In this document: positions 1-11,227 of the stretch, one piece after another
Numbering within the stretch: position 1 is the first letter of the stretch
How the letters are laid out: every line of letters starts with the position of its first letter
NCBI GenBank assembly: GCA_028673005.1
Contig: CM054120.1
Coordinates: 73,519,533-73,583,532, forward strand
DNA length: 64,000 nt
Origin: Tanypteryx hageni
Lineage: Eukaryota; Arthropoda; Insecta; Odonata; Petaluridae
Reading direction: 5' to 3'
Translations under genes and position numbers: made by a program
Notes under the pieces: model-generated
The model's database searches: none
Seen by the model: only the letters and a program-made list of their open reading frames with translations
Told to the model about the DNA's origin: nothing

Positions 1-228
1 GAAATGATGATGGATGTAACATCAATTTAACTCAATTAATTATAAAAAAGATATAGCGCTTTACATCTCGTGCATTCCGTCAGCCAAAACGACTTATTAT
101 TTCGGTGTTTAACGTGGAATATACGGAAATTCCTATAAAGTAGAATGTAATGGAAGTAGAAACTCTGCAAAAGTTTTTCTTTTACTTTTTTAAACGCATA
201 TATCTCGATTGTTTTTTAGAGTTGGGGC

Positions 229-462
229 TTGTCATTTTCGCTATTTCCGTTATACAACAAATATTATCAAACCGGAGAATTTGAAGAAGCCGATGAAATC
301 GTCCATTCAAAATTCGTAAATCCACTCGCACATCCACTATTGGAACAAATTACGCCGCGAGTTTGCTTCAGCCCTGGCCAAACAATCCCTCACTTGGACA
401 AAAAAACAATTCCATGGGCCTGCTCACTCTATCATCACGATGCAAGAATGACAATTATATAA
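229..462 (+). other. 77-codon open frame in unit front, function unknown
   Basis: An open frame without an ATG (first codon TTG) follows a pyrimidine-rich stretch ending TTTTTTAG, which resembles a 3' splice site. The translation is mixed hydrophobic and polar with no domain I recognise. Homologous frames occur in units A2 and A3 and at 21427 and 45725, where the last third changes through an indel; in the 24700-24980 copy it is broken. It could be a fossil exon or chance. Conservation follows the DNA repeat and is not by itself evidence of a protein. Confidence 0.2.
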
Positions 463-1038
463 CAATGGCGAATTTTAATAGTACGTTCAAACGATAGCCC
501 AAACGCGGAATAATCTTTTTTAACTCCGGTCGATATGCACGAATAAGTCGTATTTTATACAATAATAAATCTTGAAGGCTGAGGTGGAGTCACGACAGGA
601 ATAGGTACATAGTCCCCGACAGACATAATATTCCCGTAGATATGGAGTTAAAATTCTGTCTGCCGCGAAAGTGGCGCCGCTGAAATTGTAAATATACATT
701 TGGAAATAACGTACATTCACCACCGATGTCATTTTACGATTTTAACCCAGCAAACTCAACATACAAGTAACAGATACCAATAAATTATTATTGCCGCTTA
801 TTTGTATTTTTTTATTGTATTTTGAACCCGCAGATGTTATTTTTCGATATTTTCCTCACAAATTTAGCAATAATGCAACATCCACAATTTATTTGCTGTT
901 ATCGGAACAAAGCTAATAATAATCCATCACGGATAGTTGGTGGTGAATTATATACTACGTGTTTCTTGTAAATCCGTGTTTTAATCGTAATTTGAGTGTA
1001 ACAGTACGATACAAAGATCAAGAGAAAAGTGTTTTGAA

Positions 1039-1330
1039 ATGAATCCGATTAAGGATGTTTTGGTGAAATATCAAGCAATATTGAAGAGCGAGTGTGAGAT
1101 GCCAACCTCATCAACTCAACCCGGGAGGCTGAGGAAGACACTGGGAATCACCTTAAGCAAAGTAGTAATTGGGATGAAGAAGACGAATAATATGAATGAA
1201 GATCAACACAATCCAAGCCGAGGGGGAGGATCGAAGTGAACGTGGAAAGGAAACCAAGCTGAGCTGGGAGCCGAAGAATCTCCTAAAGCTAAACCAACAT
1301 AATTGGAATGCATAAATTGCGGGGAAAGCG
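1039..1330 (+). pseudogene. Decayed ORF start of unknown origin in unit front
   Basis: An ATG opens a short frame beginning MNPIKDVLVKYQAILKSECE. It stays open for 66 codons here only because one codon reads TTA; the other copies have TAA at that place. Beyond the stop, the same frame carries a cysteine-rich run (CINCGESGCFYC) that faintly recalls a zinc knuckle, but the spacing is not canonical. It could be the remains of a mobile-element ORF1/gag. I do not recognise the family. Copies start at 5300, 9564, 22236, 28614 and 46534. Confidence 0.25.
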
Positions 1331-1464
1331 GATGCTTTTATTGTTCCATATAGAAGTTTAAATCAGAAGCATAAGCTTAAGGTAGTACGGTTTTTTGGCG
1401 GTAGGAGCGCAAATGGAATGGTGGGGTGTTAACAGGTTATTCCAATAATAATATTCGTGGTTAT

Positions 1465-2555
1465 TCCTCCAAGAATTGTATCATTAGAAAGAGGAATTCC
1501 AGCAATTTCTTGATCCGCTTCATCACCGAGCATTGTCCTAACTATTGCATGGCCCGCAGGCGAAATAAATGACTCAGCTATAGTTTGAGGCTTAATATTT
1601 TTAGCTATGATTTATGCTACCTGAACAGAAGCAACTTGAACTCTCTCAGACACGTGCACGTTTTTTTCGAAGTAACTCGCTTGTTTAGAATGCTGTTCCA
1701 TCAACCTTTTGAAATAGGTGAAATCTTTTCCTTCAAGGTTAACATGTATTGTGGTGAAATGTAGTTTCAATTTTCTGGGAACGGCTTCGTTCGATATATT
1801 CTCACCGCACACAACACACATTGGAATAGGACAATCTCTATCTCCACACAAAGAAAAGCCCAGATTCAAATAACTGACCATATACTTGCGAGAAACCTTA
1901 GGAATCTTACTTAGCTTTGCCTTGCTCGAACTGGGTTTTTCCTAAATATGTTATCCATATTTATCACCTTTAGGTTTTCTTGTAATAAATCTGTCGATTT
2001 TTACGGGCGCAACATTTATAATTTTTAAAGATGATAATTGGATTAAACAACAAAAATCACACAGTATTCTTCCAACGGTAATACACAAAAAACTTAATAA
2101 AAAATTATTTTATACAGAATAAATTCACGAAACATACATTCACAAACACCATATTGTAGTATTAGCCTGCCACGAATCTTGGCTAGTACTGAGTTGATAG
2201 AGGAATGCGCCAGAGTCGCGGACATCCAGGGATGCGAACACAGGCGTAGCATGCTACGTCATCGTAGAGACTTAGAGATCAACGATGACCAATTATGTGT
2301 TTATGACTCAAGCACAAGAGATTCGATCACTATGACAATTCTAACAACGTTGCTGCCAGGCTTACTGTTTACGCGCATTCCAAAGCAGTGATACTTTTTG
2401 ACTGGATTTATTTAATCTTAATATTTTGTGTTAGTTTCTTTGTTAAAACTGTGTCGGTGGAAGACGTGCAGATTTTCTCTTCGAAATCTCGCGGCACACT
2501 TGGGAAATGTTCGCGGTAAACCAGTGTGCCACGGCACACAGGTTGAGAACCACTG
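1465..2555 (-). mobile_element. BED-type hAT transposon remnant in unit A1
   Basis: The right end, GGTTGAGAACCACTG at 2541-2555, is the reverse complement of a classic hAT terminal inverted repeat (CAGTGGTTCTCAACC). The subterminal GTGTGCC..GGCACAC palindrome is also typical. The left end is lost: at 1464/1465 the unit-front sequence (CGTGGTTAT) passes directly into internal transposase sequence, whereas paralogous fronts at 22661, 29039 and 46959 continue into a different segment (X). Transposase remains lie on the minus strand. The end at 18795-20142 has both inverted repeats and serves as reference. Confidence 0.85.
1466..1915 (-). pseudogene. hAT transposase N-terminus with BED zinc finger (ZBED5/FAM200-like), dead
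   Basis: The minus-strand translation starts near 1915 with KVSRKYMVSYLNLGFSL, followed by CVVCGENISNEAVPRKLKLH and FTTIH. This is the C-x2-C ... H-x3-5-H pattern of a BED finger as found in ZBED5/FAM200/SCAND3-type hAT-derived proteins. Downstream, the frame ends at a TAA near 1612 but resumes in the same frame with IIAKNIKPQTIAESF, the conserved region after the finger in that family. The fragment covers roughly the first 150 residues; the RNase H-like core is absent. The same stop occurs in units A2 and A3. Confidence 0.8.
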
Positions 2556-2701
2556 GTGTAGGTGTATCAGCTAAATTTTTTATTTTTTAAAATAACTCTC
2601 CAACAATGTATTATATGGGAAAATGCTTCGAAAAAACATTGTAGAAAAATAAATTTCTATAACTTTTATTCCAGTATGTTGTTACATTTATAAAATATTA
2701 A

Positions 2702-3770
2702 AATAAACGGATAAGGGACAAGAGTACACACATACTTCTGAATGACCGATATTTATCAAAAACAAATCAGCACTTTTTCCTTTAGCAGAAATGTCGAATA
2801 TTAAATTTCATATTGATCTGGTTAATAGTTTTTTAGTTAAGAGCACCCACAAAATCCCGGTCACAGAGACACACACAGATACACCCACAAACACACACAC
2901 AGGCACACACACAGACATACACATAGACACACACACATACTGGGACACACCCAAAAACATGATCGAGAATCCGCTACTGCGAATATAGAGAAAGTAAAAA
3001 ACGTAAGGGACAAGAGTAAACACATGACCTTTATTTACCAAAAACTAATCAGCAATTTATCCTTTAACAAAAATGTCAAATATAAAATTTCATGAAATTG
3101 ATAGAATGATATGATCCGAAGATCCTATGCAGACAGGCATAAGCTGTGAAAGTTGGAACAATTTTTGAAACGAGAAAAAAAAATTAAAATTTCATATTTA
3201 TCTGGTTAATAGTTTTTTAGTTAGAGCACCCACAAAACCCCGGTCACAGAGACAAACACAAACCCACACACAGACACACACACAGGCACACACAGACACA
3301 CACAGATACACCGACAGACATGCACACAGACACACACACACATACAGGGACACACCCACAAACATAATCGAGAAAATAGTTTTCACGTATTTTCCTTTAA
3401 ATCTCGAATTCGATTTTTTTTATGAAAAAAATGCTTCCGCTACTTCGTATATAGAGAAATTAAAAAAAGGAAAGCGACAAGAGTAACAATCCACTTCCGG
3501 TTATCCGATTTTTACCAAACAATTATCAGTTCTTTTCCCTTTAACAAAAATGTAAAATAAGAAATTTCCCGTTATAATGATCAATAGTTTTGGAGTTAGA
3601 GCACCCACAAAATTGCGGTCACAGACACACCCGCAGACATCGTCCAGAAATAGTCAAAACGTGCTCAGGGGACCTTAAAAGTTGCATTTCCGTTGAAATT
3701 TCGAACTCGATTTTTTTCATGAACACAAAATTTTATATTTCGTAAATGGAGAAAGTAATAATTCGGGCTC
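2702..3770 (+). repeat. Cluster of four CA-rich modules, unit A1
   Basis: Four related modules follow each other at about 2702-3004, 3005-3185 (truncated), 3186-3465 and 3470-3770. A full module reads: GGGACAAGAGTAA, a CCGATATTTACCAAAAA box, AAATCAGCA.TTTTTCCTTTAACA, ATGTCAAATATAAAATTTCA, a GAGCACCCACAAAATCCCGGTCACAGA core, a CA-rich tract with ACAGACACAC-like steps, an AATCGAGAAAATAGT box, then ATTTCCGTTGAAATC-like sequence and a CTTCGTATATAGAGAAA end. Minus-strand frames rich in Val, Cys and Ser across the CA tracts are repeat artefacts. I do not know the family; a non-autonomous element or a LINE 3' region would fit. Confidence 0.75.
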
Positions 3771-4489
3771 CTTCTCTTTCGTACTAAAGTGTTCAAAGCA
3801 CACTCTCCTTATACATAAACTATAATAACGACAATAAAATCTCAGGTTTTAACAATGAAACGTTTGGCAATGCAACATATCATTGCAAAACTTAAAATTT
3901 TCCAAAAAATATGATTTAAAAGTATAACTAGAGCGATTTCGAAACGAAATCAAACATCGACGATAAGAACAAAAATTTTTGTTTATTTTTCTTTAAAATA
4001 GTCCCTGTCTGATGATAGTATGTCAGTTAATTCAAATTTAATTTTGCAAAAGAAAAAAACGCCAGCAAGTGAAAAATGTAAATGTTAAGTGTTCGCACGA
4101 AAAAATTAAACTATCAAGTCATACCCTCAAAAACTTTCCGAATTCAGTCAGAAATCTGCATGTTTAACCGAGCAGTCACACTTAGTTCGGAGAATGATTT
4201 ATCTTGAAATTACCTACGACTCGGCTATGAAAATGTGGTTCACTCATTAATTAAGTGAGACGAAATGATGATGGATGTAACATCAATTTAACTCAATTAA
4301 TTATAAAAAAGATATAGCGCTTTACATCTCGTGCATTCCGTCAGCCAAAACGACTTATTATTTCGGTGTTTAACGTGGAATATACGGAAATTCCTATAAA
4401 GTAGAATGTAATGGTAGTAGAAACTCTGCAAAAGTTTTTCTTTTACTTTTTTAAACGCATATATCTCGATTGTTTTTTAGAGTTGGGGC

Positions 4490-4723
4490 TTGTCATTTTC
4501 GCTATTTCCGTTATACAACAAATATTATCAAACTGGAGAATTTGAAGAAGCCGATGAAATCGTCCATTCAAAATTCGTAAATCCACTCGCACATCCACTA
4601 TTGGAACAAATTACGCCGCGAGTTTGCTTCAGCCCTGGCCAAACAATCCCTCACTTGGACAAAAAAACAATTCCATGGGCCTGCTCACACTATCATCAGG
4701 ATGCAAGAATGACAATTATATAA
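4490..4723 (+). other. 77-codon open frame, copy in unit A2
   Basis: Same frame as at 229, differing by two residues near the end. A TTTTTTAG stretch lies immediately upstream. Function unknown; likely carried passively by the repeat. Confidence 0.2.
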
Positions 4724-5725
4724 CAATTTCGAATTTTAATAGTACGTTCAAACGATAGCCCAAACGCGGAATAATCTTTGTTAACTCCGGTCGATATGCA
4801 CGAATAAGACGTATTTTATACAATAATAAATCTTGAAGTCTGAGGTGGAGTCACGACAGGAATAGGTAAATAGTCCCCGACAGACATATTATTCCCGTAG
4901 ATATGAAGTTAAAATTCTGTCTGCCGCGAAAGTGGCGCCGCTGAAAATGTAAATATACATTTGGAAGTGACGTACATTCACCACCGATGTCATTTTACGA
5001 TTTTAACCCAGCAAACACAACATACAAGTAACAGATACCATTAAATTATTATTGCCGCTTATTTGTATTTATTTATTCTATTTTGAACCCGCAGATGTTA
5101 TTTTTCGATATTTTCCTCACAAATTTAGCAATAATGAAACATCTACAATTTATTTGCTGTTATCGGAACAAAGCTAATATTAATCCATCACGGATAGTTG
5201 GTGGTGAATTATATACTACGTGTTTCTTGTAAATCCGTGTTTTATTCGTGATTTGAGTGTAACAGTACGATACACAGATCATGAGAAAAGTGTTTTGAAA
5301 TGAATCCGATTAAGGATGTTTTGGTGAAAAATCAAGCAATATTGAAGAGCGAGTGTGAGATGCCAACCTCATCAACTCAACCCGGGAGGCTGAGGAAGAC
5401 ACTGGGAATCACCTAAAGCAAAGTAGTAATAGGGATGAAGAAGACGAATAATATGAATGAAGATCAACGCAATCCAAGCCGAGGGGGAGGATCGAAGTGA
5501 ACGTGGAAAGGAAACCAAGCTGAGCTGGGAGCCGAAGAATCTCCTAAAGCTAAACCAATATAATTGGAATGCATAAATTGCGGGGAAAGCGGATGCTTTT
5601 ATTGTTCCATATAGAAGTTTAAATCAGAAGCATAAGCTTAAGGTAGTACGGTTTTTTGGCGGTAGGAGCGCAAATGGAATGGTGGGGTGTTAACAGGTTA
5701 TTCCAATAATAATATTCGTGGTTAT

Positions 5726-6816
5726 TCCTCCAAGAATTGTATCATTAGAAAGAGGAATTCCAGCAATATCTTGATCCGCTTCATCACCGAGCATTGTCCT
5801 AACTATTGCATGGCCCGCAGGCGAAATAAATGACTCAGCTATAGTTTGAGGCTTAATATTTTTAGCTATGATTTATGCTACCTGAACAGAAGCAACTTGA
5901 ACTCTCTCAGACACGTGCACATTTTTTTCGAAGTAACTCGCTTGTTTAGAATGCTGTTCCATCAACCTTTTGAAATAGTTGAAATCTTTTCCTTCAAGGT
6001 TAACATGTTTTGTGGTGAAATGTAGTTTCAATTTTCTGGGAACGGCTTCGTTCGATATATTCTCACCGCACACAACACACAATGGAATAGGACAATCTCT
6101 ATCTCCACACAAAGAAAAGCCCAGATTCAAATAACTGACCATATACTTGCGAGAAACCTTAGGAATCATAATTAGCTTTGCCTTGCTCGAACTGTGTTTT
6201 TCCTAAATATTTTATCCATATTTATCACCTTTAGGTTTTCTTGTAATATATCTGTCGATTTTTACGGGCGCAACATTTATAATTTTTAAAGATGATAATT
6301 GGATTAAACAACAAAAATCACACAGTATTCTTCCAACGGTAATACACAAAAAACTTAATAAAAAATTATTTTATACAGAATAAATTCACGAAACATACAT
6401 TCACAAACACCATATTGTAGTATTAGCCTGCCACGAATCTTGGCTAGTACTGAGTTGATAGAGGAATGCGCCAGAGTCGCGGACATCCAGGGATGCGAAC
6501 ACAGGCGTAGCATGCTACGTCATCGTAGAGACTTAGAGATCAACGATGACCAATTATGTGTTTATGACTCAAGCACAAGAGATTCGATCACTATGACAAT
6601 TCTAACAACGTTGCTGCCAGGCTTACTGTTTACGCGCATTCCAAAGCAGTGATACTTTTTGACTGGATTTATTTAATTTTAATATTTTGTGTTAGTTTCT
6701 TTGTTAAAACTGTGTCGGTGGAAGACGTGCAGATTTTCTCTTCGAAATCTCGCGGCACACTTGGGAAATGTTCGCGGTAAACCAGTGTGCCGCGGCACAC
6801 AGGTTGAGAACCACTG
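5726..6816 (-). mobile_element. BED-type hAT remnant in unit A2
   Basis: Same truncated element and same left breakpoint as in A1, ending in the hAT inverted repeat at 6802-6816. The GTGTAGGTG flank is also the same, so this is a duplicated copy and not an independent insertion. Confidence 0.85.
5728..6175 (-). pseudogene. hAT transposase N-terminus, BED finger, copy A2
   Basis: In this copy the minus-strand frame is open for 98 residues from an upstream ATG (6169) to 5873. It includes CVVCGENISNEAVPRKLKLH and FTTKH, which has a better family match than the FTTIH of A1. It ends at the same TAA as A1 and A3. Only the finger region survives and no catalytic residues are present. Confidence 0.8.
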
Positions 6817-6962
6817 GTGTAGGTGTAGCAGCTAAATTTTTTATTTTTTAAAATAACCCCCCCACAATGTATTATATGGGAAAATGCTTCGAAAAAACAT
6901 TGTAGAAAAATAAATTTTCTATAACTTTTATTCCAGTATGTTGTTACATTTATAAAATATTA

Positions 6963-8033
6963 AAATAAACGGATAAGGGACAAGAGTACACACATACTTC
7001 TGTATGACCGATATTTACCAATAACAAATCAGCACTTATACCTTTAGCAGAAATGTCGAATATTAAATTTCATATTGATCTGGTTAATAGTTTTTTAGTT
7101 AAGAGCACCCACAAAATCCCGGTCACAGAGACACACACAGATACACCCACAAACACACACACAGGCACACACACAGACACACACATAGACACACACACAT
7201 ACTGGGACACACCCAAAAACATGATCGAGAATCCGCTACTGCGAATATAGAGAAAGTAAAAAACGTAAGGGACAAGAGTAAACACATGACCGATATTTAC
7301 CAAAAACTAATCAGCAATTTATCCTTTAACAAAAATGTCAAATATAAAATTTCATGAAATTGATAGAATGATATGATCCGAAGATCCTATGCAGACAGGC
7401 ATAAGCTGTGAAAGTTGGAACAATTTTTGAAACGAGAAAAAAAAATTAAAATTTCATATTTATCTGGTTAATTGTTTTTTAGTTAGAGCACCCACAAAAC
7501 CCCGGTCACAGAGACAAACACAAACCCACACACAGACACACACACAGGCACACACAGACACACACAGATACACCGACAGACATGCACACAGACACACACA
7601 CACACATACAGGGACACACCCACAAACATAATCGAGAAAATAGTTTTAACGTATTTTCCTTTAAATCTCGAATTCGATTTTTTTTATGAAAAAAATGCTT
7701 CCGCTACTTCGTATATAGAGAAATTAAAAAAAGGAAAGCGACAAGAGTAACAATCCACTTCCGGTTATCCGATTTTTACCAAACAATTATCAGTTCTTTT
7801 CCCTTTAACAAAAATGTAAAATAAGAAATTTCCCGTTATAATGATCAATAGTTTTGGAGTTAGAGCACCCACAAAATTGCGGTCACAGACACACCCGCAG
7901 ACATCGTCCAGAAATAGTCAAAACGTGCTCAGGGGACCTTAAAAATTGCATTTCCGTTGAAATTTCGAACTCGATTTTTTTTCATGAAAACAAAATTTTA
8001 TATTTCGTAAATGGAGAAAGTAATAATTCGGGC
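6963..8033 (+). repeat. CA-rich module cluster, unit A2
   Basis: Same four-module series as in A1 (about 6963-7265, 7266-7447, 7448-7724, 7730-8033). The CA tract in the third module is slightly longer than in A1, as expected of a microsatellite. Confidence 0.75.
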
Positions 8034-8754
8034 TCCTTCTCTTTCGTACTAAAGTGTTTAAAGAACACTCTCCTTATACATAAACTATAATAACGACAAT
8101 AAAATCTCAGGTTTTAACAATGAAACGTTTGGCAAGGCAACATATCATTGCAAAACTTAAAATTTTCCAAAAATTATGATTTAAAAGTATATCTAGAGGG
8201 ATTTCGAAAGTAAATCAAACATCGACGATAAGAACAAAAATTTTTGTTTATTTTTCTTTAAAATAGTCCCTGTCTGAAGATAGTATGTCAGTTAATTCAA
8301 ATTTAATTTTGCAAAAGAAAAAAACGCCAGCAAGTGAAAAATGTAAATGTTAAGTGTTCGCACGAAAAAATTAAACTATCAAGTCATACCCTCAAAAACT
8401 TTCCGAATTCAGTCAGAAATCTGCATGTTTAACCGAGCAGTCACACTTAGTTCGGAGAATGATTTATCTTGAAATTACCTACGACTCGGCTATGAAAATG
8501 TCGTTCACTCAATAATGAAGTGAGACGAAATGATTATGGATGTAACATCAATTTAACTCAATTAATTATAAAAAAGATATAGCGCTTTACATCTCGTGCA
8601 TTCCCTCAGCCAAAACGACTTCTTATTTCGGTGTTTAACGTGGAATATACGGAAATTCCTATAAAGTAGAAAGTAATGGAAGTAGAAACTCTGCAAAAGT
8701 TTTTCTTTTACTTTTTTAAACGCATATATCTCGATTGTTTTTTAGAGTTGGGGC

Positions 8755-8988
8755 TTGTCATTTTCGCTATTTCCGTTATACAACAAATATTATCAAACCG
8801 GAGAATTTGAAGAAGCCGATGAAATCGTCCATTCAAAATTCGTAAATCCACTCGCACATCCACTATTGGAACAAATTACGCCGCGAGTTTGCTTCAGCCC
8901 TGGCCAAACAATCCCTCACTTGGACAAAAAAACAATTCCATGGGCCTGCTCACTCTATCATCAGGATGCTAGAATGACAATTATATAA
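8755..8988 (+). other. 77-codon open frame, copy in unit A3
   Basis: Same frame as at 229 with one residue difference near the end. No start codon and no recognised domain. Confidence 0.2.
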
Positions 8989-9990
8989 CAATGGCGAATT
9001 TTAATAGTACGTTCAAACGATAGCCCAAACGCGGAATAATCTTTGTTAACTCCGGTCGATATGCACGAATAAGACGTATTTTATACAATAATAAATCTTG
9101 AAGTCTGAGGTGGAGTCACGACAGGAATAGGTAAATAGTCCCCGACAGACATAATATTCCCGTAGATATGAAGTTAAAATTCTGTCTGCCGCGAAAGTGG
9201 CGCCGCTGAAAATGTAAATATACATTTGGAAGTGACGTACATTCAACACCGATGTCATTTTACGATTTTAACCCAGCAAACTCAACATACAAGTAACAGA
9301 TACCAATAAATTATTATTGCCGCTTATTTGTATTTATTTATTCTATTTTGAACCCGCAGATGTTATTTTTCGATATTTTCCTCTCAAATTTAGCAATAAT
9401 GCAACATCTACAATTTATTTGCTGTTATCGGAACAAAGCTAATATTAATCCATCACGGATAGTTGGTGGTGAATTATATACTACGTGTTTCTTGTAAATC
9501 CGTGTTTTAATCGTGATTTGAGTGTAACAGTACGATACACAGATCAAGAGAAAAGTGTTTTGAAATGAATCCGATTAAGGATGTTTTGGTGAAATATCAA
9601 GCAATATTGAAGAGCGAGTGTGAGATGCCAACCTCATCAACTCAACCCGGGAGGCTGAGGAAGACAGTGGGAATCACCTAAAGAAAAGTAGGAATTGGGA
9701 TGAAGAAGACGAATAATATGAATGAAGATCAACGCAATCCAAGCCGAGGGGGAGGATCGAAGTGAACGTGGAAAGGAAACCAAGCTGAGCTGGGAGCCGA
9801 AGAATCTCCTAAAGCTAAACCAATATAATTGGAATGCATAAATTGCGGGGAAAGCGGATGCTTTTATTGTTCCATATAGAAGTTTAAATCAGAAGCATAA
9901 GCTTAAGGTAGTACCGTTTTTTGGCGGTAGTAGCGCAAATGGAATGGTGGGGTGTTAACAGGATATTCCAATAATAATATTCGTGGTTAT

Positions 9991-11081
9991 TCCTCCACGA
10001 ATCGTATCATTAGTAAGAGGAATTCCAGCAATTTCTAGATCCGCTTCATCACCGAGTTTTGCCCTAACTATTGCATAGCCCGCAGGCGCAATAAATGACT
10101 CAGCTATAGTTTGAGGCTTAATTTTTTTAGCTATGATTTATGCTACCTGATCAGAAGCAACTTGAACTCTCTCAGACACCTGCACATTTTTCTCGAAGTA
10201 ACTCGCTTGTTTAGAATGCTGTTCCATCAACCTTTTGAAATAGTTGAAATCTTTTCCTTCAAGGTTAACATGTACTGTGGTGAAATGTAGTTTCAATTTT
10301 CTGGGAACGGCTTCGTTCGATATATTCTCACCACACACAACACACATTGGAATAGGACAATCTATATCTCCACACAAAGAAAAGCCCAGATTCAAATAAC
10401 TGACCATATACTTGCGAGAAACCTTAGGAATCTTACTTAGCTTTGCCTTGCTCGAACTGGGTTTTTCCTAAATATGTTATCCATATTTATCACCTTTAGG
10501 TTTTCTTGTAATAAATCTGTCGATTTTTACGGGCGCAACATTTATAATTTTTAAAAATGATAATTGGATTATTCAACAAAAATCACACAGTATTCTTCCA
10601 ACGGTAATACACAAAAAACTTAATAAAAAATTATTTTATTCAGAATAAATTCACGAAACATACATTCACAAACACCATATTGTAGTATTAGCCTGCCACG
10701 AATCTTGGCTAGTACTGAGTTGATAGAGGAATGCGCCAGAGTCGCGGACATCCAGGGATGCGAACACAGGCGTAGCATGCTACGTCATCGTAGAGACTTA
10801 GAGATCAACGATGACCAATTATGTGTTTATGACTCAAGCACAAGAGATTCGATCACTATGACAATTCTAACAACGTTGCTGCCAGGCTTACTGTTTACGC
10901 GCATTCCAATGCAGTGATACTTTTTGCCTGGATTTATTTAATCTTAATATTTTGTGTTAGTTTCTTTGTTAAAATTGTGTCGGTGGAAGACGTGCAGATT
11001 TTCTCTTCGAAATCTCGCGGCATACTTGGGAAATGTTCGCGGTAAACCAGTGTGCCGCGGCTTACAGGTTGAGAACCACTG
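9991..11081 (-). mobile_element. BED-type hAT remnant in unit A3
   Basis: Same truncated remnant with the right inverted repeat ending at 11081. The subterminal palindrome has drifted (GGCTTACAGG instead of GGCACACAGG). Confidence 0.85.
9993..10440 (-). pseudogene. hAT transposase N-terminus, BED finger, copy A3
   Basis: BED-finger fragment as in A1, with CVVCGENISNEAVPRKLKLH and FTTVH. It ends at the same TAA (after QVA). Private substitutions are present, for example VASDQVA. Coding remains end at the truncation shared with A1 and A2. Confidence 0.8.
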
Positions 11082-11227
11082 GTGTAGGTGTAGCAGCTAA
11101 ATAATTAATTTTTTAAAATAACTCTCCAACAATGTATTATATGGGAAAATGCTTCGAAAAAATATTTTAGAAAAATAAATTTTCTATAACTTTTATTCCA
11201 GTATGTTGTTACATTTATAAAATATTA

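Larger units (their letters stand above)
1..4261 (+). repeat. Tandem unit A1, complete, about 4.26 kb
   Basis: The sequence starting GAAATGATGATGG at position 1 recurs at 4262 and again (one substitution) at 8527, and the whole interval between is repeated with only scattered differences. The order within the unit is: front segment (1-1464), remnant of a BED-type hAT transposon (1465-2555), AT-rich spacer, CA-rich modules (2702-3770), and an AT-rich tail (3770-4261) in which I see nothing recognisable. The array probably continues left of the window, because position 1 coincides with an arbitrary unit boundary. Confidence 0.95.
4262..8526 (+). repeat. Tandem unit A2, complete, about 4.27 kb
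   Basis: Full-length repeat of A1 with the same internal order: front 4262-5725, hAT remnant 5726-6816, modules 6963-8033, and a tail to 8526. Differences from A1 are single substitutions and short homopolymer indels. The ATG of the decayed front ORF (5300) is followed by an in-frame TAA. Confidence 0.95.

Noticed and set aside
2866..3360. Regular short repeats that might suggest a CRISPR-like array
   Set aside because: The repeats are CA microsatellite steps without unique spacers of constant length, in eukaryotic transposon-rich DNA.
2808..3386. Minus-strand frames rich in Val, Cys and Ser (also at 7070, 11335, 11759, 20385, 23416, 44679)
   Set aside because: They are translations of CA/TG microsatellite tracts and recur only where the tract does. 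They have no domain or codon signal.
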